The notes beneath the pieces are model-generated. The model had not been told where the DNA came from and ran no database searches. It saw only the letters and a list, made by a program, of their open reading frames with translations. Positions 48,628 to 56,925 of a stretch of 64,000 bases of DNA are shown here, piece by piece. Each line of letters opens with the position of its first letter. Within the stretch, counting starts at the first letter, position 1. This stretch comes from Nannocystis sp. RBIL2 (GTDB lineage Bacteria; Myxococcota_A; Polyangia; Nannocystales; Nannocystaceae). The stretch spans positions 2,464,001-2,528,000 of the forward strand of contig NZ_JAPNJW010000001.1 of NCBI RefSeq assembly GCF_026626745.1. The letters run 5' to 3'. The position numbers and the translations under genes are program-made.

Positions 48628-50394
48628 TCAGACGGTGAGCGACAGCTCGCAGCAGACGGTGGTGCCGCCGGCCGTGTTGCCGTCGATCCGTAGTCGCGCC
48701 CCGAGCACGTTGGCGCGGTGCTCCATGATCCGCAGGCCCATCCCGCAGCCCTGGGCGCTCGCAGGTCTGCGGCCCATCCCGACTCCGTCGTCAGCGACCG
48801 TCAGGAGGAGCTGATCGTCGTCGCCGACGAGGCGGATCTGGATTCTCGTGGCGTCGCTGTGACGGGCGGCATTGCTCGCCGCCTCCTGAGCGATTCGGAA
48901 CAGCTCGGTGGCGGTCGGTATCGAGGGTTGCGCGCCCCGGAGATCGACCTCTGCGCGGCAAGGGACGCGGTAGAGGGCCTCGATCGAGCGGGCGAGGTCG
49001 TCGAGAGCGCCCGCGATCCCGCCGACCTCGAGGGCGATCGGATGGAGGGCGCGGGCGACCTGCTTGCTCTCGCGGAGGGCGCGCTCGATCAGTTCGCCGA
49101 CCTGATCGAGCGTCGCGGCGTCGATCGGAGCCGCGTCCTCCGAGCCGGTGCGGTGGGCCAGCGAGCCGACGAGGAGCGACAGCCCGGCGAGGTGCTGACA
49201 GAGGCCGTCGTGAAGGTCGCGCCCGAGCCGCCTGCGCTCGTCGCCGACAGCGGCGACGACCTCGCGCTCCAGCGCCCGCTGCTCGGTGACGTCGCGGATG
49301 AGGACGAGCACGTCGTCGAGACCCGCGAGGGCGACCCGGGCCTCGTGCCGCCGCTCGCCGTGGCGACCCGGGAGCGTGAGCTCGAAGCGCTGGGTGGGCT
49401 CTCGGGCGCGAGTGCGGGTGATCGCGGCCTCGATCTCGCGGGCTGCGGCTGGCGGGAAGAGGACATCCAGGGGGCGGTTCTCGGCCGGTCCGGCGAGCGC
49501 TGGCAGGTCGCTGCAGGCGGGCACGTGGACGAGTCGACAGACCCGCCGCCGATCGAGCTGAAGGACGACGTCGGGGACCGCCTCGAGCAGCGCGGACTTC
49601 GAGCGTTCGCTGGTGGCGAGGGCGACGAGGGCCGTGCGGAGGCGGCGTTGGGTCTGAGACAGCAGGCGGAGCGCCGGCCGGAAGATCAGCAGGGCCTCGA
49701 GGATGAGGGTGACGAGGCAGGTGGCGACGAGGGCGGTCTCGATGTCGCGGATCGACTCGACGCCGGCGAGCGACTCGCGCTCGTGCGCCTCGACGATCGC
49801 CTCCATCGCCGGGAGGAAATCGCGCTCGTGCGCGAGGATCGTCGCTACCGCGCCGGCGTCGGTGGGTGAAGGGACCGCTCCGGCCGCGGCGCGCTCGAGG
49901 CGTGCGCCGGCCTCGGTGATGGCGAGGAGGTGGACCTCGGCGGCCTCGACGAGGCGGGCCACGACGTCGCTGTTCGGGCCGGGGAAGCGCGCGTTCGGGC
50001 GGTCACGCAGGCTCTCGTGGGCGTCGCGCCACTCCGCGAGTGCGGTCGCCAGCTCGGCGCCGGCGGCCGCGGCCTCGCGCGGCGAGGCGGCCGCGCGGGC
50101 CCGATCGATCTCGAGCGCCAGCTTGCTGACCTTCTGGCTCAACATGCGCTGGCGACCGGCGACGTTGATGAGCGTCGCATCGGCGACGTGCCGCTGGACG
50201 ACGCCGTGGATCAGCACGAGGCCGGCGAGGCAGAGCAGGGCGACGAGCGCCAGCGCCAGGACGTAGCCGTGTCCGAGCCGCCGGGTCAGCGACGCCTCGC
50301 GGACGAGCAGGGCCAGGACGGTGTCTCTTTCCGTCACGGCCCATCCACTCGAGGTCTGCGCGCCTCTGCGCGCTCCGGAGGCGGAAGTCGCCAT
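48628..50394 (-). CDS. NarX-like sensor histidine kinase with PilJ-type sensing domain
   Basis: 588 residues from ATG 50394; a GTG at 50337 is a reasonable alternative. Two transmembrane helices (about 41-62 and 226-246) bracket a periplasmic domain. That domain contains INVAGRQRMLSQ (about 76-87), like the P-box of NarX/NarQ and the PilJ family. A PAS domain follows. The HisKA_3 phosphorylation site is RRRLGRDLHDGLCQHLAGL, and the ATPase has FRIAQEAASNAARHS, VADDGVGMG and GCGMGLRIMEHRA. The P-box binds nitrate/nitrite in NarX; here the central motif differs, so the ligand is open. It is divergent from amtB. Confidence 0.88.
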   Translation of the reverse strand: MATSASGARRGAQTSSGWAVTERDTVLALLVREASLTRRLGHGYVLALALVALLCLAGLVLIHGVVQRHVADATLINVAGRQRMLSQKVSKLALEIDRARAAASPREAAAAGAELATALAEWRDAHESLRDRPNARFPGPNSDVVARLVEAAEVHLLAITEAGARLERAAAGAVPSPTDAGAVATILAHERDFLPAMEAIVEAHERESLAGVESIRDIETALVATCLVTLILEALLIFRPALRLLSQTQRRLRTALVALATSERSKSALLEAVPDVVLQLDRRRVCRLVHVPACSDLPALAGPAENRPLDVLFPPAAAREIEAAITRTRAREPTQRFELTLPGRHGERRHEARVALAGLDDVLVLIRDVTEQRALEREVVAAVGDERRRLGRDLHDGLCQHLAGLSLLVGSLAHRTGSEDAAPIDAATLDQVGELIERALRESKQVARALHPIALEVGGIAGALDDLARSIEALYRVPCRAEVDLRGAQPSIPTATELFRIAQEAASNAARHSDATRIQIRLVGDDDQLLLTVADDGVGMGRRPASAQGCGMGLRIMEHRANVLGARLRIDGNTAGGTTVCCELSLTV

Positions 50395-50422
50395 ACGCCC
50401 ATCGAATTAGCAGCGGTTCGCT

Positions 50423-50456
50423 CCCCGCTGATTGAGGCTTTCCCCCAATCGCGGGG
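50423..50456. promoter_or_regulatory. Inverted repeat between the sensor kinase and ammonium-channel genes
   Basis: CCCCGCtGATTG (50423-50434) pairs with CAATCGCGGGG (50446-50456), 11 base pairs with one bulge, 11-base loop. It is 29 bp from the kinase start and about 200 bp from amtB. It may be the binding site of the response regulator or a leader hairpin. No -24/-12 sigma-54 promoter was found here. Confidence 0.5.
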
Positions 50457-50658
50457 TGCGAAGGCTCGGTCAAGCTGTTCGTGGCGGACGAGGACCGCAG
50501 AACCGGCGAGTTTCGCCTCGTCGGGGCGCCTCGTGCGACGCGCCGCACATCCTCGCAAGTCCGCACGGACGACGGGTCGACGCGGGGGCGCCGCCGGCGT
50601 CGCAAGGCGGCCGCGCGGTCCGGCATTCATCGCGCGTGGGGGCTGCAGGAGACAGGAA

Positions 50659-51966
50659 ATGATGACACGAGCGAAACAACGAGGTGCGTCACCCGGTGCG
50701 GCCGCGGTCGTCGCCGTCGCGCTGGCGCTCGCGCCCGGGCTCGCCCGCGCGGGCGAGGCGGTCGCGCTCGATACGGGGACGACCGCGTGGATGTTGACCT
50801 CGACGGCGCTCGTCCTGCTGATGGTGCCCGGCCTGGCGATGTTCTACGGCGGCCTCGTGCGGACCAAGAACGTGCTGGGGACGATGCTCCATTCGTTCAT
50901 GGCGATGGCGATCATCGGTGTCCTGTGGACGATCTGCGGCTATTCGATGGCGTTCGGGGCGACCATCGGCGGGGTGGTCGGGTGGGATTGGGACAAGTTC
51001 ATGCTGTCGGGCATCGACGCCGCGATCATGAGCGATTACGCGATCCCGGAGTACGTGTATGCGATGTTCCAGGGCAAGTTCGCGATCATCACGCCCGCGC
51101 TGATCGCCGGGGCCTTCGCCGAGCGGGTGTCGTTCCGCGGCTACTGCCTCTTCATCGCGCTGTGGAGCCTGCTGATCTACAACCCGCTCGCACACATCAT
51201 CTGGGGCGGAGGATTCCTGTGCGGTGAGGCGATCGACTTCGCCGGCGGCACGGTGATCCACATCTCGGCCGGGGTCGCGGCGCTGGTGTGCGCATTTTAC
51301 CTCGGGGCGCGCCGCGGCTACCCGCGGACCGCGATGCACCCGAACAACATGGTGCTCACGCTGGTCGGGGCGGGGCTGCTCTGGGTCGGTTGGTTCGGCT
51401 TCAACGCCGGCTCGTCGGTGTCGAGCGGCCTCAAGACGGCGCAGGCGTTGACGGTGACGCAGATCGCGGCGGCGAGCGGCGCGCTGGCGTGGATGTTGAT
51501 CGAGATGGTGATCCACCGCAAGGCGACGAGCCTCGGCATGGTGTCGGGAATCCTGGCCGGGCTGGTGGCGATCACGCCGGCGGCCGGCGACGTGCTGCCG
51601 ACCGGCGCGCTGCTGCTCGGCGCGTTCGCCTCGCTGGCTTGCTATCTGGCGATCCTGCTCAAGGCGCGGCTCGGCTATGACGACACCCTCGACGTGTTCG
51701 GGATCCACGGGATGGCGGGGATCATCGGGGCGCTCGGGCTCACCTTCTTCCTGCGCGAGGTCCCCGAGCACGGGGTGGCGATCCAGTTCTGGTACCAGCT
51801 CAAGGGCGTCCTGCTGAGCGTCGGCGTGTCGGCGGTGGGGACGCTGGCGCTGCTGGTCTTCGTCGATCGGACGGTCGGGATCCGCGCCAGCGCCGAGCAG
51901 GAGCGCGTCGGCATCGATCACAGCATGCACGGCGAGCACGGCTATGGGTTCCTCAATCCCAACTGA
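50659..51966 (+). CDS. amtB: Ammonium transporter (Amt/MEP/Rh family)
   Basis: 435 residues; start at the first of two ATGs at 50659 after GGAGACAGGAA. A cleavable signal sequence (ALALAPGLARAG) is followed by eleven helices. Hallmarks: MFYGGLVRTKNVL, FAERVSFRGYCLF, the pore His in GGTVIHISAGVAALV and the second pore His in VFGIHGMAGIIGAL. It conducts ammonium across the inner membrane. It is the first gene of a five-gene set with a PII protein next, which normally plugs Amt when nitrogen is plentiful. Confidence 0.95.
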   Translation: MMTRAKQRGASPGAAAVVAVALALAPGLARAGEAVALDTGTTAWMLTSTALVLLMVPGLAMFYGGLVRTKNVLGTMLHSFMAMAIIGVLWTICGYSMAFGATIGGVVGWDWDKFMLSGIDAAIMSDYAIPEYVYAMFQGKFAIITPALIAGAFAERVSFRGYCLFIALWSLLIYNPLAHIIWGGGFLCGEAIDFAGGTVIHISAGVAALVCAFYLGARRGYPRTAMHPNNMVLTLVGAGLLWVGWFGFNAGSSVSSGLKTAQALTVTQIAAASGALAWMLIEMVIHRKATSLGMVSGILAGLVAITPAAGDVLPTGALLLGAFASLACYLAILLKARLGYDDTLDVFGIHGMAGIIGALGLTFFLREVPEHGVAIQFWYQLKGVLLSVGVSAVGTLALLVFVDRTVGIRASAEQERVGIDHSMHGEHGYGFLNPN

Positions 51967-51984
51967 CGATGAGGCGGGGCGAGC

Positions 51985-52317
51985 ATGAAGATGGTGGTTG
52001 CGGTCATCTCCAACGAGCGGCTCGACGAGGTCCGCGAGGGGCTCCTCGGCGTCGAGGTCGCGCACATGACGGTCTCGCGGGTCACCGGACACGGTCGATT
52101 CCGCGACGCCGAGCTCTACCGCGGCGTCGAGTTCGTCCCCGACCTCACGCCGAAGATCCGCGTCGAGTTGGTGGTGCCGTCGAGCGAGGTCGAGCTGGTG
52201 ATACGGACCATCATCGAGAACGTACGCGACGAGCAAGGCGACGGGAAGATCTTCGTCCTGCCGCTCGAGGAGGTCGTCCGGGTCCGCAACGGCGAGCGCG
52301 GCATCGACGCCCTGTAG
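51985..52317 (+). CDS. glnK: PII signalling protein (GlnK/GlnB type) lacking Tyr51
   Basis: 110 residues, 18 bp after amtB. The fold-defining blocks are MKMVVAVISNERLDEVREGL, the B-loop DEQGDGKIFVLPLEEVVRVRNGERG and the T-loop RVTGHGRFRDAELYRGVEF. In GlnB/GlnK the T-loop ends ELYRGAEY, whose Tyr51 is uridylylated; here it is Phe50 (numbering is one shorter). The preceding Tyr is kept. It should bind ATP/ADP and 2-oxoglutarate and could still gate the Amt channel, but control by GlnD would be lost or different. Confidence 0.93.
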   Translation: MKMVVAVISNERLDEVREGLLGVEVAHMTVSRVTGHGRFRDAELYRGVEFVPDLTPKIRVELVVPSSEVELVIRTIIENVRDEQGDGKIFVLPLEEVVRVRNGERGIDAL

Positions 52318-52340
52318 GCATTTTTCCACGGAGTCACGGC

Positions 52341-54344
52341 ATGAGCAGCACCACCACGAGCAACATGAACGGTAACAAGGGCCGGCAGGGCCGCGAGGAC
52401 CGCCGCGAAGAGCGGGACGCCCGCGAGTACCGGCTCCTCACCTCGCTCGACAGCGAGAACAAGAGCTACATCTTTCGCAGCGACCTCGAGGAGGCGATCG
52501 CCCGCGAGGGCCTTTCGCTCGACGACTACCGCTTCAAGGAGACGCGCAAGCTCCTCGCCGAGATCGGACCCAACGACCGGCTCGATTATCGCGCCTTCTG
52601 CGAGATCATCCGCCCGAGCATTCTATTGGCCGAGCGCGCGCTCCAGGGAAACATGGTGATCCGCGACTTCGACGAGTTCTGCGGCGACATCGGCGACATC
52701 TACGAATCGACGCTGCCGAACACCGAGGGGAAGGTCGCCTCGTACATCCCCCAGCTCGCGCGGGTGAACCCCGATCAGTTCGCGGTGTCCCTTTGTACGG
52801 TCGACGGCCAGCGGCTGTCGCTCGGCGACGCGAAGACAGACTTCAGCGTGCAGTCGACCTGCAAGCCGATCAACTACTCCATCGCCTTGCAGCTCCACGG
52901 CGAGCAGGTCGTCCACCGCCACGTCGGGCGCGAGCCGAGCGGCCGCGGCTTCAACGAGCTGACGCTGAACCACGACGGCCGGCCGCACAACCCGATGATC
53001 AACGCCGGCGCGATCATGTGCTGCTCGCTGCTCAAGCGCGACGGCGAGGTCAACGTCGCCGACCGCTTCGACCTGGTGATGGACACCTGGCGGCGCCTCA
53101 GCGGCGGGGCCAAGGTCAAGTTCAACAATTCGGTGTACCTGTCCGAGCGGACGACCGCCGACCGCAACTTCGCTCTCGGCTACTTCATGCGCGAGAAGCA
53201 GGCGTTCCCGGTCAGCACCGACCTGCTCGAGACGCTTGAGTTCTACTTCCAGTGCTGCTCGATCGAGGTCAACGCGGAGCAGATGGCGGCCGTCGCGGCG
53301 ACGCTGGCCAATGGCGGGATCTGCCCGATCAGCGGCGAGCGAGTGTTCGAGACCAAGACGGTGCAGCACTGCCTGTCGCTGATGTACTCGTGCGGGATGT
53401 ACGACTATTCCGGCGAGTTCGCCTTCACGATCGGCCTGCCGGCCAAGAGCGGGGTCGCCGGGGCGCTGATGATCGTGGTCCCGAACGTGATGGGGATCTG
53501 CACCTGGTCGCCGCGGCTCGACAAGCTCGGTAACAGCGTGCGCGGCATCGAGTTCTGCCGCCGCCTGGTCGCGACCTTCAACTTCCACAATTACGACACC
53601 CTCACCGGCCACACCGAGAAGAAGGATCCGCGGATCAGCCGGGTCCAGGCCCGGGCCGAGAGCGTCAACGAGCTGATCTGGGCCGCGAGCAAGGGCGACC
53701 TGGGGGCGATCCAGCGGCTCGTGGTCCGCGGCACGGGGATCGACCGCGCTGACTACGACCGGCGGACGCCGCTGCACCTCGCGGCGGCCGAGGGCCAGGT
53801 GGCGATCGTCGAGTGGTTCGTCGGCCGCGGCACCGACGTGAACCCGCGCGACCGCTGGGGCACGACGCCGCTCGACGACGCCTACATGCAGGGCCACGCG
53901 GGCGTGGTCGCGGTGCTGGAGCGGCACGGGGGCGTGCGATCGGGGGTCGAGTTCAGCCCGCCTGGCGACCCCGCCGAGATGGCGGAGCACAACGAGTCGG
54001 GCCTGACCAATGAGCTCATCTGGGCGGCGGCGCTCGGCGAGGTCAAGGCTATCCAGCGGATGATCGCCCGTGGCGTCGACCTCGACGGCGCCGACTACGA
54101 CCGGCGGACGCCGCTGCACCTCGCGGCCGCCGAGGGGCACGCGCACGTGGTCAAGCTGCTGCTCGACCAGGGCGTGCGCGTGAGCCCGAAGGACCGCTGG
54201 GGCGGCTCGCCGCTGGACGACGCCCGCCGCCACCGCCACAGCGAGGTGGTCGCGCTGCTCGAGCGCCCCGCCCTCGCCGCGCACGTCGAACCGGAGTTCG
54301 AGCCGGCCCCGGCGATCTACTGCAATCGGCTGTCGGACTCGTGA
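52341..54344 (+). CDS. glsA: Kidney-type-like glutaminase: EF-hand-like, catalytic and duplicated ankyrin modules
   Basis: 667 residues from ATG 52341; human KGA is 669. The N-terminal EF-hand-like domain (FRSDLEEAIAREGLSLDDYRF) precedes the beta-lactamase-like catalytic domain (about 130-415). Its SxxK nucleophile/base is STCK (Ser172, Lys175, QSTCKPINYS). Other matches are EPSGRGFNELTLN, HNPMINAGAI, DRNFALGYFMREK, LANGGICPISGERV and SCGMYDYSGEFAF. Two ankyrin modules (about 435-530 and 553-635) repeat DYDRRTPLHLAAAEG and DRWGxxPLDDA. It hydrolyses glutamine to glutamate and ammonium. Short bacterial glutaminases lack the flanking domains. Gap of 23 bp after glnK. Confidence 0.93.
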   Translation: MSSTTTSNMNGNKGRQGREDRREERDAREYRLLTSLDSENKSYIFRSDLEEAIAREGLSLDDYRFKETRKLLAEIGPNDRLDYRAFCEIIRPSILLAERALQGNMVIRDFDEFCGDIGDIYESTLPNTEGKVASYIPQLARVNPDQFAVSLCTVDGQRLSLGDAKTDFSVQSTCKPINYSIALQLHGEQVVHRHVGREPSGRGFNELTLNHDGRPHNPMINAGAIMCCSLLKRDGEVNVADRFDLVMDTWRRLSGGAKVKFNNSVYLSERTTADRNFALGYFMREKQAFPVSTDLLETLEFYFQCCSIEVNAEQMAAVAATLANGGICPISGERVFETKTVQHCLSLMYSCGMYDYSGEFAFTIGLPAKSGVAGALMIVVPNVMGICTWSPRLDKLGNSVRGIEFCRRLVATFNFHNYDTLTGHTEKKDPRISRVQARAESVNELIWAASKGDLGAIQRLVVRGTGIDRADYDRRTPLHLAAAEGQVAIVEWFVGRGTDVNPRDRWGTTPLDDAYMQGHAGVVAVLERHGGVRSGVEFSPPGDPAEMAEHNESGLTNELIWAAALGEVKAIQRMIARGVDLDGADYDRRTPLHLAAAEGHAHVVKLLLDQGVRVSPKDRWGGSPLDDARRHRHSEVVALLERPALAAHVEPEFEPAPAIYCNRLSDS

Positions 54345-54390
54345 CCGCGGCCGCCGGTTTGCGGCCACAACGAACAAGGAGCTCTTGACG

Positions 54391-55410
54391 ATGGGCAATT
54401 ACAAGGCTGAATACATCTGGCTCGACGGCACCAAACCCACGCCGCTGATGCGATCGAAGACGAAGATCCTCGCGGTCGGCGAGGAGCCGCCGATCTGGGG
54501 CTTCGACGGCTCGTCGACCAACCAGGCAGCGGGCCACGCGTCGGACTGCGTTCTGCAGCCGGTCTGCGTCGTCCTCGACCCGATCCGCGGCGGCGACCAC
54601 AAGCTGGTGCTTTGCGAGGTGTTCCTGACCGACATGACGCCACACCCGACCAACACGCGGGCGCTGTTGCGCGGGCCGGCCGAGAAGTACGCCGAACACG
54701 AGAGCCTGTTCGGGCTCGAGCAGGAGTACACCTTCCTCAAGCCTGACGGCACGCCGCTCGGCTTCCCGACCAATGGCTACCCGGCGCCCCAGGGGCCCTA
54801 TTACTGCGGCGTCGGCGGCAGCCAGGTGTTCGGGCGCGAGATCGTCGAGGCGCACCTGTCGGCCTGCCTCACGGCTGGGCTCGGGGTCTCGGGGATCAAC
54901 GCGGAGGTGATGCCCGGGCAGTGGGAGTTCCAGGTCGGCCCACTGGGCCCGCTCGCGGCCGCCGACCACCTGATCCTCGCGCGCTGGCTGCTGTGCCGGA
55001 TCGCCGAGCAGTTCAGATGCGACGCGACCTTCGACCCGAAGCCCGTCCGCGGCGACTGGAACGGGGCCGGTTGTCACACCAATTACTCGAGCAAGGCGAT
55101 GCGCGAGTCGTACGACGCCTGCGTCGCCGCCTGCGAGGCGCTGCGCGAGCGCGCGGCGGAGCACGTCGGCAACTATGGGCACGGGATCGAGGACCGGCTG
55201 ACCGGGCGGCACGAGACCCAACGCTGGGACACCTTCTCGTTCGGGGTGTCCGATCGCGGCGCGTCGGTCCGGATCCCCTGGCAGGTCGCGCGTGATAAGC
55301 GAGGCTACATCGAGGACCGGCGTCCGAACGCCAATTGCGATCCGTATGTGGTCACCCGTCTGATCGTCGAGACGGTCTGCGGCGCCGCGGCTGCGCCCAA
55401 GGCCGCCTGA
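54391..55410 (+). CDS. glnII: Glutamine synthetase, eukaryotic (GSII) type
   Basis: 339 residues; ATG 54391 has AAGGAG nine bases upstream. Length matches GSII, well short of the ~470 of GSI. The motifs are IWGFDGSSTNQAAGHASD, LFGLEQEYTFL, NAEVMPGQWEFQVGP, WNGAGCHTNYSSKAMR and RRPNANCDPYVVTRLIVE. It makes glutamine from glutamate, ammonium and ATP in the cytoplasm. It opposes the glutaminase encoded 46 bp upstream, so the operon encodes both directions of the same reaction. Confidence 0.94.
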   Translation: MGNYKAEYIWLDGTKPTPLMRSKTKILAVGEEPPIWGFDGSSTNQAAGHASDCVLQPVCVVLDPIRGGDHKLVLCEVFLTDMTPHPTNTRALLRGPAEKYAEHESLFGLEQEYTFLKPDGTPLGFPTNGYPAPQGPYYCGVGGSQVFGREIVEAHLSACLTAGLGVSGINAEVMPGQWEFQVGPLGPLAAADHLILARWLLCRIAEQFRCDATFDPKPVRGDWNGAGCHTNYSSKAMRESYDACVAACEALRERAAEHVGNYGHGIEDRLTGRHETQRWDTFSFGVSDRGASVRIPWQVARDKRGYIEDRRPNANCDPYVVTRLIVETVCGAAAAPKAA

Positions 55411-55458
55411 CCGACGAGTGGCTCGACAGCGAGCGCAGCGAGGATGAGGGGGTGACAC

Positions 55459-56733
55459 ATGTGGATGGCGATAATGGTCCTCGTGTCGGTGTTCGCGTCG
55501 CCGTCCGCCGGTGTCGGCGACCGGGCCGCGCCTCCGAAGCTCGGGCCGTGGTCGCCGGCGGACGGCGACAGCCCGGCTCCCGCGGCGCCGGCCGCGTCCG
55601 TGCCGCCCGTACCGCCGAAATGGTCGCGCGCGCCGTCGCCGGCGTGGGTGGTGGGCGGGTTCGTCGACTCGCAATATGTCGTGAACAGCAACTTCCCCGC
55701 CAATCATATCTTTCGCGGCACGCCGGTGACGGCGCGCACGGGGGAGTTCAGCCCGAACTTGCTCGTCGGCTACGTACGCAAGGATCCGGGCGCGTCTCCG
55801 TGGATGCTCGAGGTGGCGATCCAGGCGGGGGCCGCGGCGGCCGCGGTGTATGCCGCCGACCCGACGCCCGGCGGTGACACCAGCCATTACGCCGGTCCCG
55901 AGACATGGAAGCACATCGGCCGCGCGTGGGGCGGCGTCCGGCTGCGCTCGGGCGTCGAGATCGCCGCCGGGCTGATGCCCGCGCCGACCCACTTCGGGAG
56001 CTTTTGGACCAAGGACAACTGGCACGCGTCGATCACGTGGGGCTATTCATCGGTGCCCTTCGTCCTCACGGGGCTGCGAGCGCTCGTCCCGCTCGGGGCC
56101 CGCGCCGGCGTAAATCTGTGGGTGGTCAATGGCTATGGCACGCTGGCCGACGCGAACCGGGCCCCGAGCGGACTCGTCAACCTGGTCGTCACGCCGGCGC
56201 GAGGTTGGACGCTAGTTCAGAACGTGTACGCCGGACCGGAGGGCGTCGACCTGCGGGTGTCGGCGTGGCGGGTGCTGATCGACAGCCAGGTCGTATACCA
56301 GCGCGAGCGCTGGGGCTTCGCGCTGGTCGGCGACTACGGCCGCGAGCGGTTGACATGGCTCGGAGGACAGCCGGTGGCCGCGTGGGCCAACGGGATGGCG
56401 TCGCTGCGTTGGCACGTGCTCGCAGGCCGGCGCGCCCGTTGGGGCATGGCGGCGCGTTCAGAGTTCTTCTGGGACCACCGGGGTCGCATGTTCGGCGGGC
56501 CGGCGCTCGATCGGTGGCTCGTCGGCGGAACCTATACGAACGACGTGCATCTCTTCGGGGCCCTTTTGCTCCGCGTCGAGTATCGCTACGACCGCGCGCT
56601 GGGCGAGGGCGGGTTCTTCTACCGCCATGCGGCGACCGCCGACGACGCCGAGGGCCTCGCGGTCCAGCAGCACAGCTTGATCTTCGGCTTCGTCGCGTAC
56701 ATCGAGCGCAGCCTCGCGGCGTGGCGACGTTGA
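55459..56733 (+). CDS. Outer-membrane beta-barrel protein
   Basis: 424 residues from ATG 55459 preceded by GAGGGGGTG. The signal peptide MWMAIMVLVSVFASPSAG is followed by a Pro/Ala-rich segment and about 14-16 alternating strands (VVGGFVDSQYVVNSNFPAN, GGVRLRSGVEIAAGLMPAP, GFALVGDYGRERLTWLGG, FGALLLRVEYRYDRALGEGG), ending in aromatic-rich FVAYIERS. This resembles BBP2-type barrels found near ammonium and carbohydrate genes. It lies 48 bp after glnII and is probably part of the operon, perhaps as a diffusion pore for small nitrogen compounds. Confidence 0.75.
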   Translation: MWMAIMVLVSVFASPSAGVGDRAAPPKLGPWSPADGDSPAPAAPAASVPPVPPKWSRAPSPAWVVGGFVDSQYVVNSNFPANHIFRGTPVTARTGEFSPNLLVGYVRKDPGASPWMLEVAIQAGAAAAAVYAADPTPGGDTSHYAGPETWKHIGRAWGGVRLRSGVEIAAGLMPAPTHFGSFWTKDNWHASITWGYSSVPFVLTGLRALVPLGARAGVNLWVVNGYGTLADANRAPSGLVNLVVTPARGWTLVQNVYAGPEGVDLRVSAWRVLIDSQVVYQRERWGFALVGDYGRERLTWLGGQPVAAWANGMASLRWHVLAGRRARWGMAARSEFFWDHRGRMFGGPALDRWLVGGTYTNDVHLFGALLLRVEYRYDRALGEGGFFYRHAATADDAEGLAVQQHSLIFGFVAYIERSLAAWRR

Positions 56734-56925
56734 CGCGAGCGCCTTTCGCCCAGAGCTCGGCCGCGGGTGTCCGGAGGCGAAGTCGGGCCGCTGCTGCTGT
56801 GCGGCGGGGTTACCGTCGACTCGCCGCTGCGGACATGGGGCGTGGCTCGCCCTCGCGAGCTGGAATGACGAGCCATCGTCGCTTCAGTGCCTCACGATGG
56901 GCGGACCCGCGAAAGCCTCTCACAC

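Noticed and set aside
50395..50658. Sigma-54 (-24/-12) promoter for the nitrogen operon
   Set aside because: I looked for TGGC-N7-TTGC in the gap and saw none.
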